Source: Prochilodus magdalenae
Taxonomy: Eukaryota; Chordata; Actinopteri; Characiformes; Prochilodontidae
DNA: 64,000 nucleotides
Direction: 5' to 3'
NCBI GenBank assembly: GCA_024036415.1
Contig: JAMWET010000643.1
Coordinates: 1-64,000, forward strand
Below the pieces are notes generated by a model that was not told the origin of the DNA, ran no database searches, and worked only from the letters and a program-made list of their open reading frames with translations. The position numbers and the translations under genes were made by a program. Of this stretch, positions 52,201-59,488 are shown one piece after another (the first letter of the stretch is position 1; every line of letters starts with the position of its first letter).

Positions 52201-54393
52201 TGGTGCTTTTCATCCAGCGTTTTTCTGAATCCTCTCTCTATGGTATAGGCTCCTCGTTGCCTGGAGTCGTCACCCGAATGTTGCTGGTGCTGTTCCTGAT
52301 GCTGATGACCTGCTTGTCCATCTTCCTGATCTTCAAGAAGTGGGGTCATATCTTCTTAAGGAACACATCAGGTGAGTGTTCAGATTAGCAGAGTTAAAGA
52401 GCACCCTAATGCTAACCATACACTAGCAGACTCTGAAAAGACATTTACCAGACTAAAGTCCGACTCCCTCTCACATCTAAAGACACAGACTAGTCACAGG
52501 CTATGATTTCGCCAAGACTGGGACTCTTGTAGAGTCACTATTTACAAGACTGCAACTAGATGTTGAGAATATTTCCCATCATGCTCGCTGGTAGGCTAAT
52601 GTAAACACTGTAGCCCCGCTCGGCAGTGTTTTAGCTAGTTAGCTTTAGCATAGCACAACTACCCTCCGTTACAAGACAGGATAAGGTGAACATGGCTTTA
52701 CACCGTGCGGGATTCAGAACCGGACTGTTTACTGCACATCTCAGCGCGTTAATGAACTCCTGGATGTGTTTACGTTTGGGTCATCTCGCGTTAAACCTGG
52801 GAATTTCGAGGGCTTCAGCAACTTCTGTCCACCCTTCCTCGTTTTCCACTCTGTCGTGGTAGAAAGTGGAAGACACATTAAAGAGGCACTCTGGTTCACT
52901 CCACAGCTCCACCAGCTTCTCCACCTTGTCGACTTTCCAGGAGAACCACGGCTTCCGAACCCTCACCCTTTTCGGACCGCCTCCATGCCCAATCTCCGCC
53001 GGACATTCCTGTACCTGGCTCGCGGCTTCCCGTTTGGAGCTGAAAGGAGCTCTCCTATTGGTTGTCGACAATGTTTACGTCACTATTTGCGAGATCCCAG
53101 ACCGATATATACTGGGTATAATACGATAATATTAAACCCGGTTGATTTTATCGGAACGCCAGGACGAGAAACAGACTGACTGAGAACTGCAGTCCTGACC
53201 ACCTTACGCTGGACGATCGAGAGGACGCGAGCACGACGCAACTCTAGCAAGACCCTCACGATTTTGTTCCGACTTTGGAAATTTGTCTGAGCAGTGTTTA
53301 GGGTCGTTGTCTTGTTGGAAGATCCAGCCCCGGCGCAGCTTCAGTTTTGTCACTGATTCCTGGACATTGGTCTCCAGAATCTGCTGATATTGATTGGAAT
53401 CCATGCCTCCCTCAACTTCAACAAGATTCCCTGTACTGGCCACACAGCCCCACGGCATGATGGAACCACCACCAGGTTTTACTGTAGGTAGCAGGTGTTT
53501 TTCTTGGAGCGCTGTGTTCCTTTTCCTCTATGCATAACGGCCATTGTTATGCCCAAATAACATTCCAAAATGAAGCTGGCTTGTCCAAATGTGCTTTAGC
53601 ATACCTCAAGCGGCTCTGTTTGTGATGTGGGTGGAGAAAAGGCTTCCTCTTCATTGGAAATTTGTCTGCCACAGTAAAATCGCTTGAAAATCGTTTAGTG
53701 TAAGGTCAGCATTAGGGAATTTGACAGACTAAAAACATGTGCAGGCTACAGCGTGAACCGGATACAGATAGGAACGCAATAAAGTGTACAAGTGTAAGTA
53801 AAAAAAGCTCAGCAGTTAACACCTCTACCCACCAAGGTGCCACCACCACATGTGGGAGACGGGAGTTTGAATCCCGGTCTGGGTGACTGTGCTAAACCAC
53901 CAAGTCTCCTTGGGCAGGACTCCTAACACTACACTCCCTGCAATACGGTTAACCCTGTAGGTCGCTCTGGATAAGAGCCTCAGGTAAACGCAGAAATGTA
54001 AATGTCCAGTGTACCAGTTTTATCGGTGAATAGAGCACTTGTCATGTCATGCAATAAATGATGGCATCCGTCATTACGAATACTGGTAACAGTCGTACAT
54101 CACTGTTACATCATTTCAGCAAAATTCAACTGAAACAGTCTCAGAAACCCAGGCAGCGCTGTAGCACTCCAGAGTGTAAACCACAGATTGGGGCGTTCTA
54201 GTCATTTTTGGGTGCACTGGTGTCTACAGGTCAGCAGGGGGCGGCAGCAGCAACCACAACCCAGCATGACAACATAGAACTGGTGTCCCTGAAGTCCAGA
54301 GCTGAAGAGCAGCAGGACGTGGAGAGAGGAGGTGGAGAGGAGCTGCTCAACGACCAGAAGCGAGAGGAAGAGGAGAAGCAGGGCAGGGATTAA
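27865..54393 (+). CDS. SRCR-Ig transmembrane receptor gene (WC1/CD163/DMBT1-like), joined exons
   Basis: Predicted mature region, in order: SRCR exons 27865-28161(A), 29961-30266(B), 37506-37784(A), 37909-38214(B), 38431-38715(A), 44584-44889(B), 44973-45257(A), 46663-46968(B), 48310-48609(A), 49134-49442(B), 49530-49835(A); Ig-like exon 50080-50463; transmembrane exon 52249-52371; cytoplasmic exon 54230-54393. Every border is phase 1 with AG/GT, so any exon can be skipped or duplicated in frame. The product would be a type I membrane protein with 11 extracellular SRCR domains. SRCR proteins of this kind act in leukocyte pattern recognition and adhesion; that function is inferred from the family. 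The 5' end is unknown: no signal-peptide exon was found, and four broken SRCR exons lie upstream at 17.0-19.8 kb. Another gene could in principle share the array, but no tail or promoter was seen between exons. Confidence 0.8.
28166..29876. repeat. 32-bp minisatellite filling an intron
   Basis: About 53 copies of a 32-bp unit, GGGCAGTAGTTCAGCATCAG plus ACCACACAGGAT, begin right after the donor of the 27865 exon and end about 85 bp before the next acceptor. Variation is mostly at three sites (GGGTAG/GGGCAG, ACCACAC/ACCGCAC/ACTGCAC, GGAT/GGAC). Blocks of the same variant order recur, showing duplication of multi-unit segments. The first few copies carry TTCCTCATC in place of TTCAGCATC. Confidence 0.97.
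29961..30266 (+). CDS. SRCR domain exon, type B (8 Cys)
   Basis: Acceptor atgtcctcag, 102 codons, donor TCAG|gtggga. It reads DSVRLVDGAGFCSGRVEV to GLTCSG with all eight group B cysteines; the second is in TTECEAHF, where other copies have TVCEADF. A sequon NGT follows the fifth cysteine. FDRQDAEVVCREL is identical to most other type B copies. Its intended type A partner lies 7.2 kb downstream because the intron is expanded by repeats. Confidence 0.9.
30600..37415. repeat. CA-rich 35-bp minisatellite grading into (CA)n, filling one intron
   Basis: About 6.8 kb. The centre (about 32000-35000) is a regular 35-bp unit: CTTACACACACCATCACACC followed by GTACACTCAGGACCC. The edges degrade into ACAC, CATTCACA and ACTAACACA mixtures. 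The 292-codon frame at 33169-34047 shows a 35-residue period because three 35-bp units make 105 bases; it is an artefact. Many copies differ by 1-3 base deletions, more than expected of orderly unequal exchange, so assembly noise is possible. Confidence 0.95.
37506..37784 (+). CDS. SRCR domain exon, type A, shortest copy
   Basis: Acceptor tgtcctaaag and donor TTCAG|gtatgt bound 279 bp, 93 codons, the shortest intact type A exon. It reads EVRLVEGSSRC, AAVVCRQLDCG, a charged loop GSERREEGDQG, VDCDGSES and ends LICSG. Six cysteines; position 2 is replaced within KRVTG and position 7 is absent. The next type B exon follows after only 124 bp. Confidence 0.9.
37909..38214 (+). CDS. SRCR domain exon, type B (8 Cys)
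   Basis: Acceptor atcttcccag, 102 codons, donor TCAG|gtaacg. DSVRLVDGAGRCSGRVEV, TAVCEADFDRQDAEVVCREL, LPLGTKEFQCNGTE and CTRGSAVGLTCSG; all eight cysteines are present. It differs from the 29961 copy at only a few residues along the whole domain. Confidence 0.9.
38431..38715 (+). CDS. SRCR domain exon, type A
   Basis: Acceptor tgtcctaaag, 95 codons, donor CTCAG|gtaact. EVRLVEGSSRCAGTVEVF, RRVRAYEW, AAVVCRQLDCG, VYCDGSES and LACSG give six cysteines in the type A pattern. Its 5' half and upstream intron are very close to those of the 37506 exon, pointing to a recent duplication. The reading frame runs on through the donor into the 60-bp minisatellite, so intron retention would add 20-residue repeats to this domain until a stop at about 38964. 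Confidence 0.9.
38725..44408. repeat. 60-bp minisatellite, about 94 copies, open on both strands
   Basis: Unit: ACCTACAGTCACTAACACTC, TACAGACTCCACATTCACCT, CCTGCTCCACGACCGCACTG. Being a multiple of three and poor in stops it gives long frames on both strands: a 20-residue period with LTLYRLHIHLLLHD on plus and LVTVGQCGRGAGGECGVCR on minus (up to 412 codons at 39720-40958). A few shorter units and frame breaks (for example at 38964, 39738, 40990, 42420) interrupt them. Each unit also holds CACTAACACTCTACAG, resembling a branch site plus splice acceptor. No start or splice context supports a protein. Confidence 0.95.
44410..44560 (+). repeat. Fragment of an interspersed repeat before the next exon
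   Basis: GTCAAAGTCAAGTCGAGTCT followed by TTTATCATTG resembles a GTCAAGTCAAG...TTTATTGTCAT motif widespread in fish genomes. It separates the 60-bp array from the next SRCR acceptor. Family not identified. Confidence 0.4.
44584..44889 (+). CDS. SRCR domain exon, type B (8 Cys)
   Basis: Acceptor atgttcccag, 102 codons, donor TTCAG|gtagga. DSVRLVDGAGLCSGRVEV, TNVCEADFDRQDAEVVCREL, GAKEFQCRGTE and CTRGSVVGLTCSG carry all eight cysteines. The NGT sequon of other copies is RGT here. It forms a compact B-A pair with the next exon across an 83-bp intron. Confidence 0.9.
44973..45257 (+). CDS. SRCR domain exon, type A
   Basis: Acceptor tgtcctgtag, 95 codons, donor TTCAG|gtaatt. EVRLVDGSSRCAGITEVF, WRRVRATRW, VAVACRQLDCG, FECDGSES, MNC and SMCSG give six cysteines. 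The C-terminal half (DPGDENPSG and VISTSGISVFG) differs strongly from other type A copies. Confidence 0.9.
45505..46640. repeat. 42-bp minisatellite interrupted by a SINE
   Basis: Unit of 42 bp, TGCTTTTAATGTTAAGCGTA plus GTGCTTTTAGTGTTTAGTGTAA, itself two related 21-bp halves. About 13 copies precede and 8 follow the SINE at 46042-46255. The plus-strand frames at 45501-46097 and 46292-46567 (Leu/Val/Met/Phe repeats, membrane-like in look) come only from this 42-bp period. Confidence 0.95.
46042..46255 (-). mobile_element. tRNA-derived SINE, full length
   Basis: Read on the minus strand it begins TGTAGCTCAGCGGATAACAC (A-box-like), has a B-box-like TTTGATTCCC, and ends CTCTGGATAAGAGCGTCAGC then TAAATGCCATAAATG. 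Five bases AATGC flank it on both sides (46037-46041 and 46256-46260), fitting a target-site duplication. It sits inside the 42-bp minisatellite, so the insertion is younger than the array. The same family is at 53800-54005 and 63905-64000. Confidence 0.85.
46663..46968 (+). CDS. SRCR domain exon, type B (8 Cys)
   Basis: Acceptor atgtcctcag, 102 codons, donor TCAG|gtatgc. DSVRLVDGAGLCSGRVEV, TTVCEADFDRQDAEVVCREL and KEFQCTGTE are conserved with all eight cysteines. The end reads CTGGNAVRLTCSG in place of CTRGSAVGLTCSG, and YGKRKLPFGN differs from the YGEGKLPFGT of most copies, so this copy is a little more diverged. Confidence 0.9.
46969..48309. other. Intron holding a solitary repeat arm
   Basis: The 1.34-kb B-to-A intron contains, at about 47850-48270, one arm of the fold-back family (plus orientation, ending GGTTCCTCCCTGAGAACCT). 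Since related pairs have introns of 83-88 bp, part of the difference is explained by this insertion. The rest (46980-47840) shows no gene; the frame 47673-47942 has no known domain. Confidence 0.7.
48310..48609 (+). CDS. SRCR domain exon, type A
   Basis: Acceptor ttctctccag, 100 codons, donor TTCAG|gtaatt. VPDDVRLVDGSSHCAGTVEMF, RRVEAYGW, AAVVCRQLDCG, ILCNGSES (sequon NGS), LREC and VMCSG; six cysteines. The C4-C5 loop (RIWSGREKNEAEWG) is long and charged. It starts with the PDDV extension shared with the 49530 and 62339 exons, defining a sub-family distinct from the shorter EVRLV starts. Confidence 0.9.
48876..48970 (+). mobile_element. SINE head, tRNA-like
   Basis: GGTGTGGTGCAATGGATAAC followed 45-50 bases later by GGTTCGACTCCCGGTCAGGA shows A-box-like and B-box-like promoter elements of a tRNA-derived SINE. 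No cloverleaf can be closed, so it is not a tRNA gene. The 3' tail typical of the family is not evident here. Confidence 0.6.
49134..49442 (+). CDS. SRCR domain exon, type B, with an 11-A run
   Basis: Acceptor tatctcctcag, 103 codons, donor TCAG|gtagga. DSVRLVDGAGLCSGRVEV, TAVCEADFDQQDAEVVCREL, FGTKEFQCNGTE and CTRGSAVGLTCSG; eight cysteines. Between C6 and C7 the usual SERGER is SEKKKKN, written by eleven consecutive A (49388-49398), which makes the exon one codon longer yet in frame. Paired with the next type A exon across 87 bp. Confidence 0.9.
49530..49835 (+). CDS. SRCR domain exon, type A, membrane-proximal copy
   Basis: Acceptor tcttctacag, 102 codons, donor TTCAG|gtaagc. EPDDVRLVNGSGRCDGTVEMF, WRTVNAYDW, VAVVCRQLGCG, RIRCVGSEP, LREC and VICSG give six cysteines. 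The C4-C5 loop is the longest of the intact type A copies. The minus-strand gene has type A exons in the same register, but its own membrane-proximal copy (60876) is far more diverged. Confidence 0.9.
50080..50463 (+). CDS. Ig-like domain exon
   Basis: Acceptor ctgtttacag, 128 codons in phase 1, donor CACAG|gtgacc. The domain has FTITCSTQPQYPAGSFYLKL around the first Ig cysteine, SHAQTAVNHSASFFF and SHQGHYTCVYE around the second (the DxGxYxC-type motif, with SHQGHYTC). Several sequons (NFT, NKS, NHS, NFS) predict heavy glycosylation. The exon follows the last SRCR exon and precedes the transmembrane exon, as in the minus-strand paralogue. Near the start a short tandem GGATCTCCA duplication lies next to the strand before the first cysteine. 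The family looks like leukocyte-receptor Ig modules of fish; a ligand cannot be inferred. Confidence 0.85.
50464..52248. other. Intron with an L2-type LINE fragment
   Basis: Apart from the LINE 3' fragment at 50942-51312 the intron shows no exon-like sequence. Short frames at 51743-51967 and 51995-52228 lack any domain. Confidence 0.5.
50942..51312 (-). mobile_element. 3' end of an L2-type LINE
   Basis: On the minus strand the frame reads KAKTGPAPPYL, RLFSVLAPRWWNELPLGVR and ESLAVFK, the typical C-terminal end of L2/CR1-clade reverse-transcriptase proteins. Right after VFK the sequence joins GGATAAGAGCGTCCGCTAAA then TGCCTTAAATGTGAATG, which is the same 3' tail as on the SINEs of this window. 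The element is 5'-truncated and appears to lack a short piece between the frame end and tail. Confidence 0.75.
52249..52371 (+). CDS. Transmembrane exon of the SRCR-Ig receptor
   Basis: A 123-bp exon with acceptor tatggtatag and donor TCAG|gtgagt. It encodes a short stalk GSSLPGVVTR, then a hydrophobic helix LLVLFLMLMTCLSIFLIF and a basic stop-transfer KKW followed by GHIFLRNTSG. The minus-strand gene has an exon of exactly the same length and layout at 60021-60143. No acidic or basic residue lies inside the helix, so pairing with an ITAM adaptor through a charged residue is not suggested. Confidence 0.85.
52781..53071 (-). mobile_element. MADF-domain ORF, probable PIF/Harbinger transposon remnant
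   Basis: The 96-codon minus frame contains KVDKVEKLVELWSEPECLFN, TFYHDRVENEEGWTEVAEAL, which fits a MADF (Myb/SANT-like DNA-binding) domain: a W/L-rich first helix and the WxxIAxxL-type third helix. MADF/Myb-like proteins are the second protein of PIF/Harbinger elements, so this is best read as an element remnant inside the receptor intron. No Harbinger nuclease frame was found nearby. A host MADF gene fragment is the alternative. Confidence 0.6.
53204..53660 (-). mobile_element. Tc1-family transposase remnant, second sub-family
   Basis: On the minus strand, RLRYAKAHLDKPASFWNV is followed, after a short deletion that removes the first catalytic Asp region, by MPWGC, QYQQILETNVQESVTKLKL and GWIFQQDNDPKHCSD, which carries the second catalytic Asp (QQDNDPKH). 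The sequence is unlike the other Tc1 copies in the window, so it belongs to a different Tc1 sub-family. The frame ends soon after and the terminal Glu region is missing. Confidence 0.85.
53800..54005 (+). mobile_element. tRNA-derived SINE, plus orientation
   Basis: Begins AGCTCAGCAGTTAACACC, has a B-box-like GTTTGAATCCCGGTCTGGGT and ends GCTCTGGATAAGAGCCTCAG then AAATGTAAATG. Same family as 46042-46255. Confidence 0.85.
54230..54393 (+). CDS. Cytoplasmic tail exon (terminal) of the SRCR-Ig receptor
   Basis: Acceptor tgtctacag opens a phase-1 frame of 54 codons ending in TAA (54391-54393). After GQQGAAAATTTQ comes HDNIELVSLKSRAEEQQDVE, a core shared with the exons at 56275 and 59412 (minus), then a strongly acidic/basic end (GGGEELLNDQKREEEEKQ). 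No tyrosine is present, so it carries no ITIM, ITAM or YxxL endocytic motif. An AATAAA follows at 54537. Confidence 0.85.
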
Positions 54394-54536
54394 GGACACA
54401 GTGAGAGAGTTCACGATGAATCAAGGCCATACCTCATCCGCCATTACCTACTTTTAAAAAAAAGGGGAAGAAAAAAAGCAAGCTGAAGCTGGTTGGATGG
54501 CTCTCACTGACCGCTGAAAATATATGGCTATACATT

Positions 54537-54542
54537 AATAAA
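54537..54542 (+). terminator. Polyadenylation signal AATAAA
   Basis: AATAAA lies 144 bases after the TAA of the cytoplasmic exon, in AT-rich sequence, a fitting position for the 3' end of the plus-strand receptor mRNA. Confidence 0.55.
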
Positions 54543-54554
54543 AATACAAAAAAA

Positions 54555-54754
54555 AGCAATAATAATACTAATTATTATTAATATTAATATCATTATTAGC
54601 AGTGTTCATATTATTATTATTATTATTATTATTTATAATAGTATATATATTTGGGGTTTTTTTGGGGTATTTTGTTTGTTTTTTGTTTTGTACATCTGCC
54701 AGTTTTTGGTTTGTTAGTTTAATTAAGATGGTCAAATGTATAGTGTGTCTAATT

Positions 54755-54791
<37 letters not shown>

Positions 54792-54812
54792 CTCTCTCTC
54801 GCTCTCTCACAC
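54555..54812. repeat. ATT-rich tract and CT microsatellite
   Basis: AT-rich (ATT/TTA) tracts at about 54560-54640 and a CT/GA dinucleotide run at about 54757-54807. The frames on both strands here are low-complexity artefacts. Confidence 0.85.
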
Positions 54813-56274
54813 TCACGTGTTTGCATGTTTGCCACTTAAATAAATAAATCAAGTAACTGGTCTTCAGTTTTTGTTTGATCATTGTGTGACAGCTTTAGCA
54901 ACAATACACTTTATTGATCATCTCTCTAACACATGACTCTTTGATCTCAATGCGATTAATTGTATACAGTAAGTTGTTATGATTGTGAGCTCCAGTTGAC
55001 AAGCAATATTAGTTCCACTTTTTTCCAAAAAGAGCGAACTGGGCAAAATCAGAGAGAAATTAAGAGAGAGATTATTAAATTACACTTAATAATCTCTATT
55101 ATTAACTCTGTTATTAACATTCCACAATAAGCAGGTGAGGGTAAAATGACCTGGTATAAAAGGAGCACCCAATAAAGGCTCAGTCTTTGCAAACAAATAT
55201 GGGACATGATGTTTCGCTTTGGGCAAAACCATGTGAGAGAATTGTCCGTACAAAATCTTCATTTCACAGTGCAATATTAAATAATTCAGGTGTTTTTTGT
55301 TTTTTTACATTTGTACATAATATTGGGAAAGATTCCGGGAATCTGGAGAAATCCCAGTCCATGTAGGACAAAGTTGTAAACCTGTGGTGATGGACAAACA
55401 GATTGTGATGAGAGCGGAGCTAAAATCTAGGCGAGGTTTAGTTAACAGATCTGTTATCAACACCAGCAGCAACAAGAACACGGCAGACACAACAAAGGGG
55501 CGAGACAGAGTCAGAGTCAGGATGCAAGCGGACGACGAATACCAGGCTGACAATCAGAAGAGCAGAAGTACGAATAGAGCAAAGACAAAGAGTAGATCAG
55601 AGAACCAGAACAACATCAGAACCAGAGTAGCTAACAAGAGTAACCACAGAGAGACCCGCTCGGTACACACAGCGAGGCAGTACCTCACAACGAGTCAGTG
55701 TGAGAGAGAAGTATATATACACCCAGACCAGATTAACGACAGGTGTGATCAATACTCGGGAGACTCGGATCTGGGAAACAGAACGGGATTGGGAGATGGC
55801 AGACATGTAACCGTGATCAGGTAATGAATTATGGGAAATGGAGTCTGGGAGACTGGGTTCGGAAGGAGAGCCAGCAGGCTTGAAAACCACTGTTCAATGT
55901 GCATAACCATAAATCCTCTAAAATGATACGGAAGGCTACCATGTAGTCACTGTCAAATAACAGTCTGCCACTGCAACTTTAGACACAGAGAAACTGTACA
56001 TCATGTTCCTGCAGAAATGCTGCAAGTTCTCAGAGCCCAAGCTCATCTCAGATGGTCAGAAAGAGGTGGAAGGTGGAAATGTGTGCTGTGGTCAGATGAG
56101 TAGTTCTCTGTGAGGTAAACTGATGTAAAAAGGGGCATAAACAGAGAAAAATCTGGGTGGCGGTTCGGGGGGTTTGTCTATAACGGTTTGTGTGGCCACT
56201 GAATGCATCTCATCACTGAATGGTTCAGGCGTGTTGGGACAATGAGAACACTAACCTCCAGCTCTCCAATACAG
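54813..56274. other. Stretch with an unclassified interspersed repeat, no gene recognised
   Basis: Around 55130-55385 sequence such as GGCTCAGTCTTTGCAAACAA and AAAGATTCCGGGAATCTGGA resembles a widespread fish interspersed repeat that I cannot classify. The 146-codon frame at 55384-55824 (charged, Arg/Asn/Ser-rich) has no domain and no conserved context, so it is not called a gene. Confidence 0.4.
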
Positions 56275-56483
56275 TGGATGTAGGAATGTTTTGGTCAGCC
56301 CAATGTGAGAACATAAAATTGGTCTCGCTACAAGCCAGAGCTGAAGACAGGGAACCAGACCTCATTTACAATAACCTACGTGGAGTCAGGAGTGAAAGTG
56401 TGTATGCGCAGAAACCAGGAAATGGTTCATGGCTTTTCTTTTATTATGTCTGTCTGTCTGGGAACAACATTTCTCCTGAGTGA
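56275..56483 (+). CDS. Candidate alternative cytoplasmic tail exon with tyrosine motifs
   Basis: A good acceptor (ctctccaatacag) opens a phase-1 frame of 69 codons ending TGA (56481-56483). Its core ENIKLVSLQARAEDREPD matches HDNIELVSLKSRAEEQQD of the 54230 exon and SIELVSLQPTVKEEQD of the minus-strand gene, so it is a paralogous tail exon. Unlike them it continues with LIYNNLRGVRSESVYAQK: Tyr 32 of the exon (56367-56369) sits in YNNL, which fits both a YxxL-type sorting/ITIM-like and a YxN (Grb2 SH2) motif. It could be an alternative last exon joined to the transmembrane exon, or the relic of a duplicated gene end. No other exon was seen between 54393 and it. Confidence 0.6.
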
Positions 56484-56679
56484 TCACTAGAGCCCCCAGA
56501 GCTGCTAGAGTCACCAGACCGCAGGAGAGCCGTCAGCGTCTGACTCTGATCATGAACTCTATAACCTTAAACAGAGAACCTATGTGTCAGCTCCATCTTT
56601 GTAATCACAACCTCCTGGATTAATCATACTGTACCTAGTAGAGGATCTAAGATCCTCTTCCTGTTAGCTCTGTCTTTTT

Positions 56680-56870
56680 CTCCTCAACCAGGATCGATCT
56701 GAGGAGGATGGGTTCCGTCCTCAAGCCTGGTTCCTCTCTAGATTCTTCCTCTTACTCTAAGGGCGTTGTTTGTCGCCACTGTTGCCTCTGGCTGACTCAC
56801 AGGGGGCTTGGACCAAGATTCCCTTTCCCATGTCCAAAAAAAATTTTTTTTTTAAATAAACGCTATACAA
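56680..56870 (+). repeat. Common fish interspersed repeat, 3' part
   Basis: CTGGTTCCTCTCTAGATTCT, TCGCCACTGTTGCCTCTGGC and TGACTCACAGGGGGCTTGGA resemble a very common fish repeat module. A reverse copy fragment is at 61640-61700. Family not identified with certainty. AATAAA at 56855 follows it. Confidence 0.55.
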
Positions 56871-58424
56871 ATAAATACAGGTTGATTGGAAAGAAAGGGT
56901 AACTGGTCATTTCTTCCAGAATTACAGCCTACTGAAATATACTGCATGTGTTCGACCATGGGGTCACAACTTTTGTATTTTTTACAATGAGGTTGAGACA
57001 GGTTGCTAGTGCCTAACGGTTTTAAGGGTTGTCTGAGAACCATAGTCAGAACAGGCAGGGTTCAAAACACAGAGAGGCAGCATCAGAGACAAACCCATCA
57101 TCACAAAACCAAGATCCCAGAGCAAACGGCAAAACCACAAACTACACAAGCTACACAGCTTAGAACCCTAGTTAGCAACACCACCGCATCACATATGGTG
57201 TTAATCTCAGAGCCGACAGAGCCGAATCCTCATTGGTTAAAAGCTCTGTTGACACGTGTTTATTGACTAGAGGTGGGAGTAAGTCACACATATCCAAATC
57301 CCAAGTAAGTCTCAAGCTAATGTGGAAAAAATTTAAGCAGTCTCAAATTTTGTGGCTCGACCCAACTCGGTTATTTCTCCTATAAACTCTATGTACAATC
57401 ATAATGCCATACTCTACTGGTAGCACAGTTGCTTCATTTAAATGATAGAATTTCATAACTATGATCGTATGCACTAAAAAGACTCCAGGACCAGTTTGTT
57501 AAAACTTTAGACGAATCTAGAAAACAAATAACCGATAAATAAAACTATTTCTGTTTACAGAAAATGCTGAGCTGAGCTTAACACTGATCTGGAAACCAAA
57601 CACTGGACTTGCAACAACGATCAGGAAAGTCTGGTTTAACCTACTGAGAGGTCATTTTCTCTATTCACCACATATGATTTCACGCAACAGCAGAGGGATT
57701 TCTACGGCATCAACGCAAACACTGCAAGATCTGCCATTTGCTCACGTGGGTTAGCGGTGGGGCCTGTCCACCATGATGGCTCTTTTCTCTCTCCAACCGC
57801 AAAACAGCTGTTCTCGCTGACCACCAAGGTAAAGCACAGTTCATCTTAAAGAAGCCCAGAGACTTTGCAAACAGGCAGCCCATCCTAAGAGGTAGAAATG
57901 GGAGTCCTAATGAGTCCTAGATCAGCTGCAGGTGTCAGAATGGGTGGAGCCAGTGTGTGGTTGGTGTCAATTTCTTATTCTCATATGCAAGTACAAGTAG
58001 CCCGATGCCAGGAAGAAAGTTTGGACTAAGAAGTTTTATTAAAAATAGAGGCGCAAAACAGTTTCCTTTAAAACAGACATACCGAAAACAAATCAACGTA
58101 GAGCTCGTTAAGAGAGATGCTTAACAATGAACACGAGAATCACTTTCCACAGACCATCGGATTAGGAACAGTGAAATCCAACTAAAGCAATTCATGTTAA
58201 TTAATTCATATCGATTAATAATCAGCTATAAATGATGTAAACAGACACGATATATGTGTTACTAAGGTTATATGACTGCATATCAGCTAATATTCATATT
58301 TAAGAGACTGAGCTTCCGTTCTACTCCAACCCTGAAACCTGAGAGCAGTCCCTTTCTGTCCCCTACACTCACAAACCACGTCACAGGAAGACTGTACACC
58401 CATCACCTAAAGACCAGCCGCACC
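56871..58424. other. Intergenic, no gene recognised
   Basis: No domain is recognised on either strand. The segment at 57870-57955 is a copy of a repeat seen at 24150-24255. This interval lies between the ends of the two convergent receptor genes. Confidence 0.45.
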
Positions 58425-59120
58425 CAGAAGGAGGTGTGGGGTTGGGAACAATCGGGATCAATAACTGATGATAAATTTAGACTGATATGATCAATATTTA
58501 TTGAGCTACACATACAGAAGTCTGTCTCTCAGTATGGCGTCGGGCCGCCGTGTTCGGTAACCCAACACGCCAGACGTCTCGGTATGGAGCTGTAGAGGTT
58601 CCTAATGGAGTCCTGTGATAATCCATCCCATGCAGCTTGAACATCCTCACACAGTTCCTGCAGATGGTGCAGTAGGGGTGGAGGTGGAGTGACACCAGGT
58701 CTTCTGGACGTGTGATAGCAAACCGTTCATCTCGGTGCTGACCACGGTGCCTCCACACACGGATTCGTTGGGTGTCTCCACCAAGACTAAAGTGGGACTC
58801 GTCACTGAAGATGACCCGCTGCCATTCGGAGTCCCTCCATGACAGTCTGGTACGACACCACTGCAGTCTTTGGTGACGGTGACGTGGTGTTAAGGACGGT
58901 CGTGGTAACGGTCTGTGTGCATGTAGTCCTGCATGGTGCAGCCGTCTGCCGATGGTGCTGCACTAACAGGATGGCTCATGGAGGACACCACTGCTCGCTG
59001 GATGTCTGTAATGGTGGCTGTTGGGTCAGTCAGGTACAGAGATAAGGCCTGTCCTGGCTTACGTCACATCTGCACGTCCTGCAATGTCAAACCTCCCCAC
59101 CTAGTTTACTTTCTGTTGGC
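58425..59120 (-). mobile_element. Tc1-like element, internally deleted, best-preserved copy
   Basis: The minus strand retains the SDESHF-type first catalytic block, RIRVWRHRGQHRDERFAITR, the same deletion junction as the 27180 copy, and the C-terminal end. The N-terminal part (paired-like DNA-binding region) survives only in pieces. The end near 58480 (ATGATCAATATTTATTGAGC) corresponds to the 3' terminus of the 27180 copy. Copies at 4612 and 61915 share its outer parts. Confidence 0.88.
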
Positions 59121-59411
59121 TGATTCCTTCTGGGTGCAGCTATTTTCGATGATGAGTGTAGGACGAAGCAGTACATGGAAAACACAACTAGATAAACTGA
59201 ACATGATGTTATATGGTGCAAGAGTTTAACGCCATGAGCACAAACATCAGCACGAGAGAAACCAGGGACTAGTTTAAAAATCAAGCTGGTCGTTTTTATA
59301 ATCTAACTTGAAGCCTACAGAAGTCATTTAGACAAAGACGGTCAGAATATCCTCCTAATTCTGAGTGGCACCTTCTTCCTCCTCCTCCTCCAGGTCTGTG
59401 AGCAGCTCCTT

Positions 59412-59488
59412 TCAGGCTCCTCTCTCCACATCCTGCTCCTCTTTCACTGTGGGCTGCAGCGAGACCAGTTCTATGCTGTCCTGCTGAC
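59412..59488 (-). CDS. Cytoplasmic tail exon of the minus-strand receptor, shortened
   Basis: Acceptor ggttctacag and a phase-1 frame of GQQDSIELVSLQPTVKEEQD then VERGA and TGA (stop at 59414-59412). The core matches the plus-strand tail. Directly after the stop the DNA still aligns with the plus-strand exon (AGGAGCTGCTCA and a GAGGAG run): where the plus gene reads GGT GGA the minus gene has GCC TGA. The tail is thus cut by a nonsense change and lacks the long acidic end. Confidence 0.8.

Larger units (their letters stand above)
52372..54229. other. Intron loaded with transposon remnants
   Basis: Between transmembrane and cytoplasmic exons lie a MADF/Harbinger-type remnant (52781-53110), a Tc1-family remnant (53204-53660) and a SINE (53800-54005), each listed separately. 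Nothing else is recognised. Confidence 0.6.

Noticed and set aside
55384..55824. Charged 146-codon frame
   Set aside because: No recognised domain, neighbouring sequence looks like interspersed repeat, and no homologous exon in the second receptor gene.
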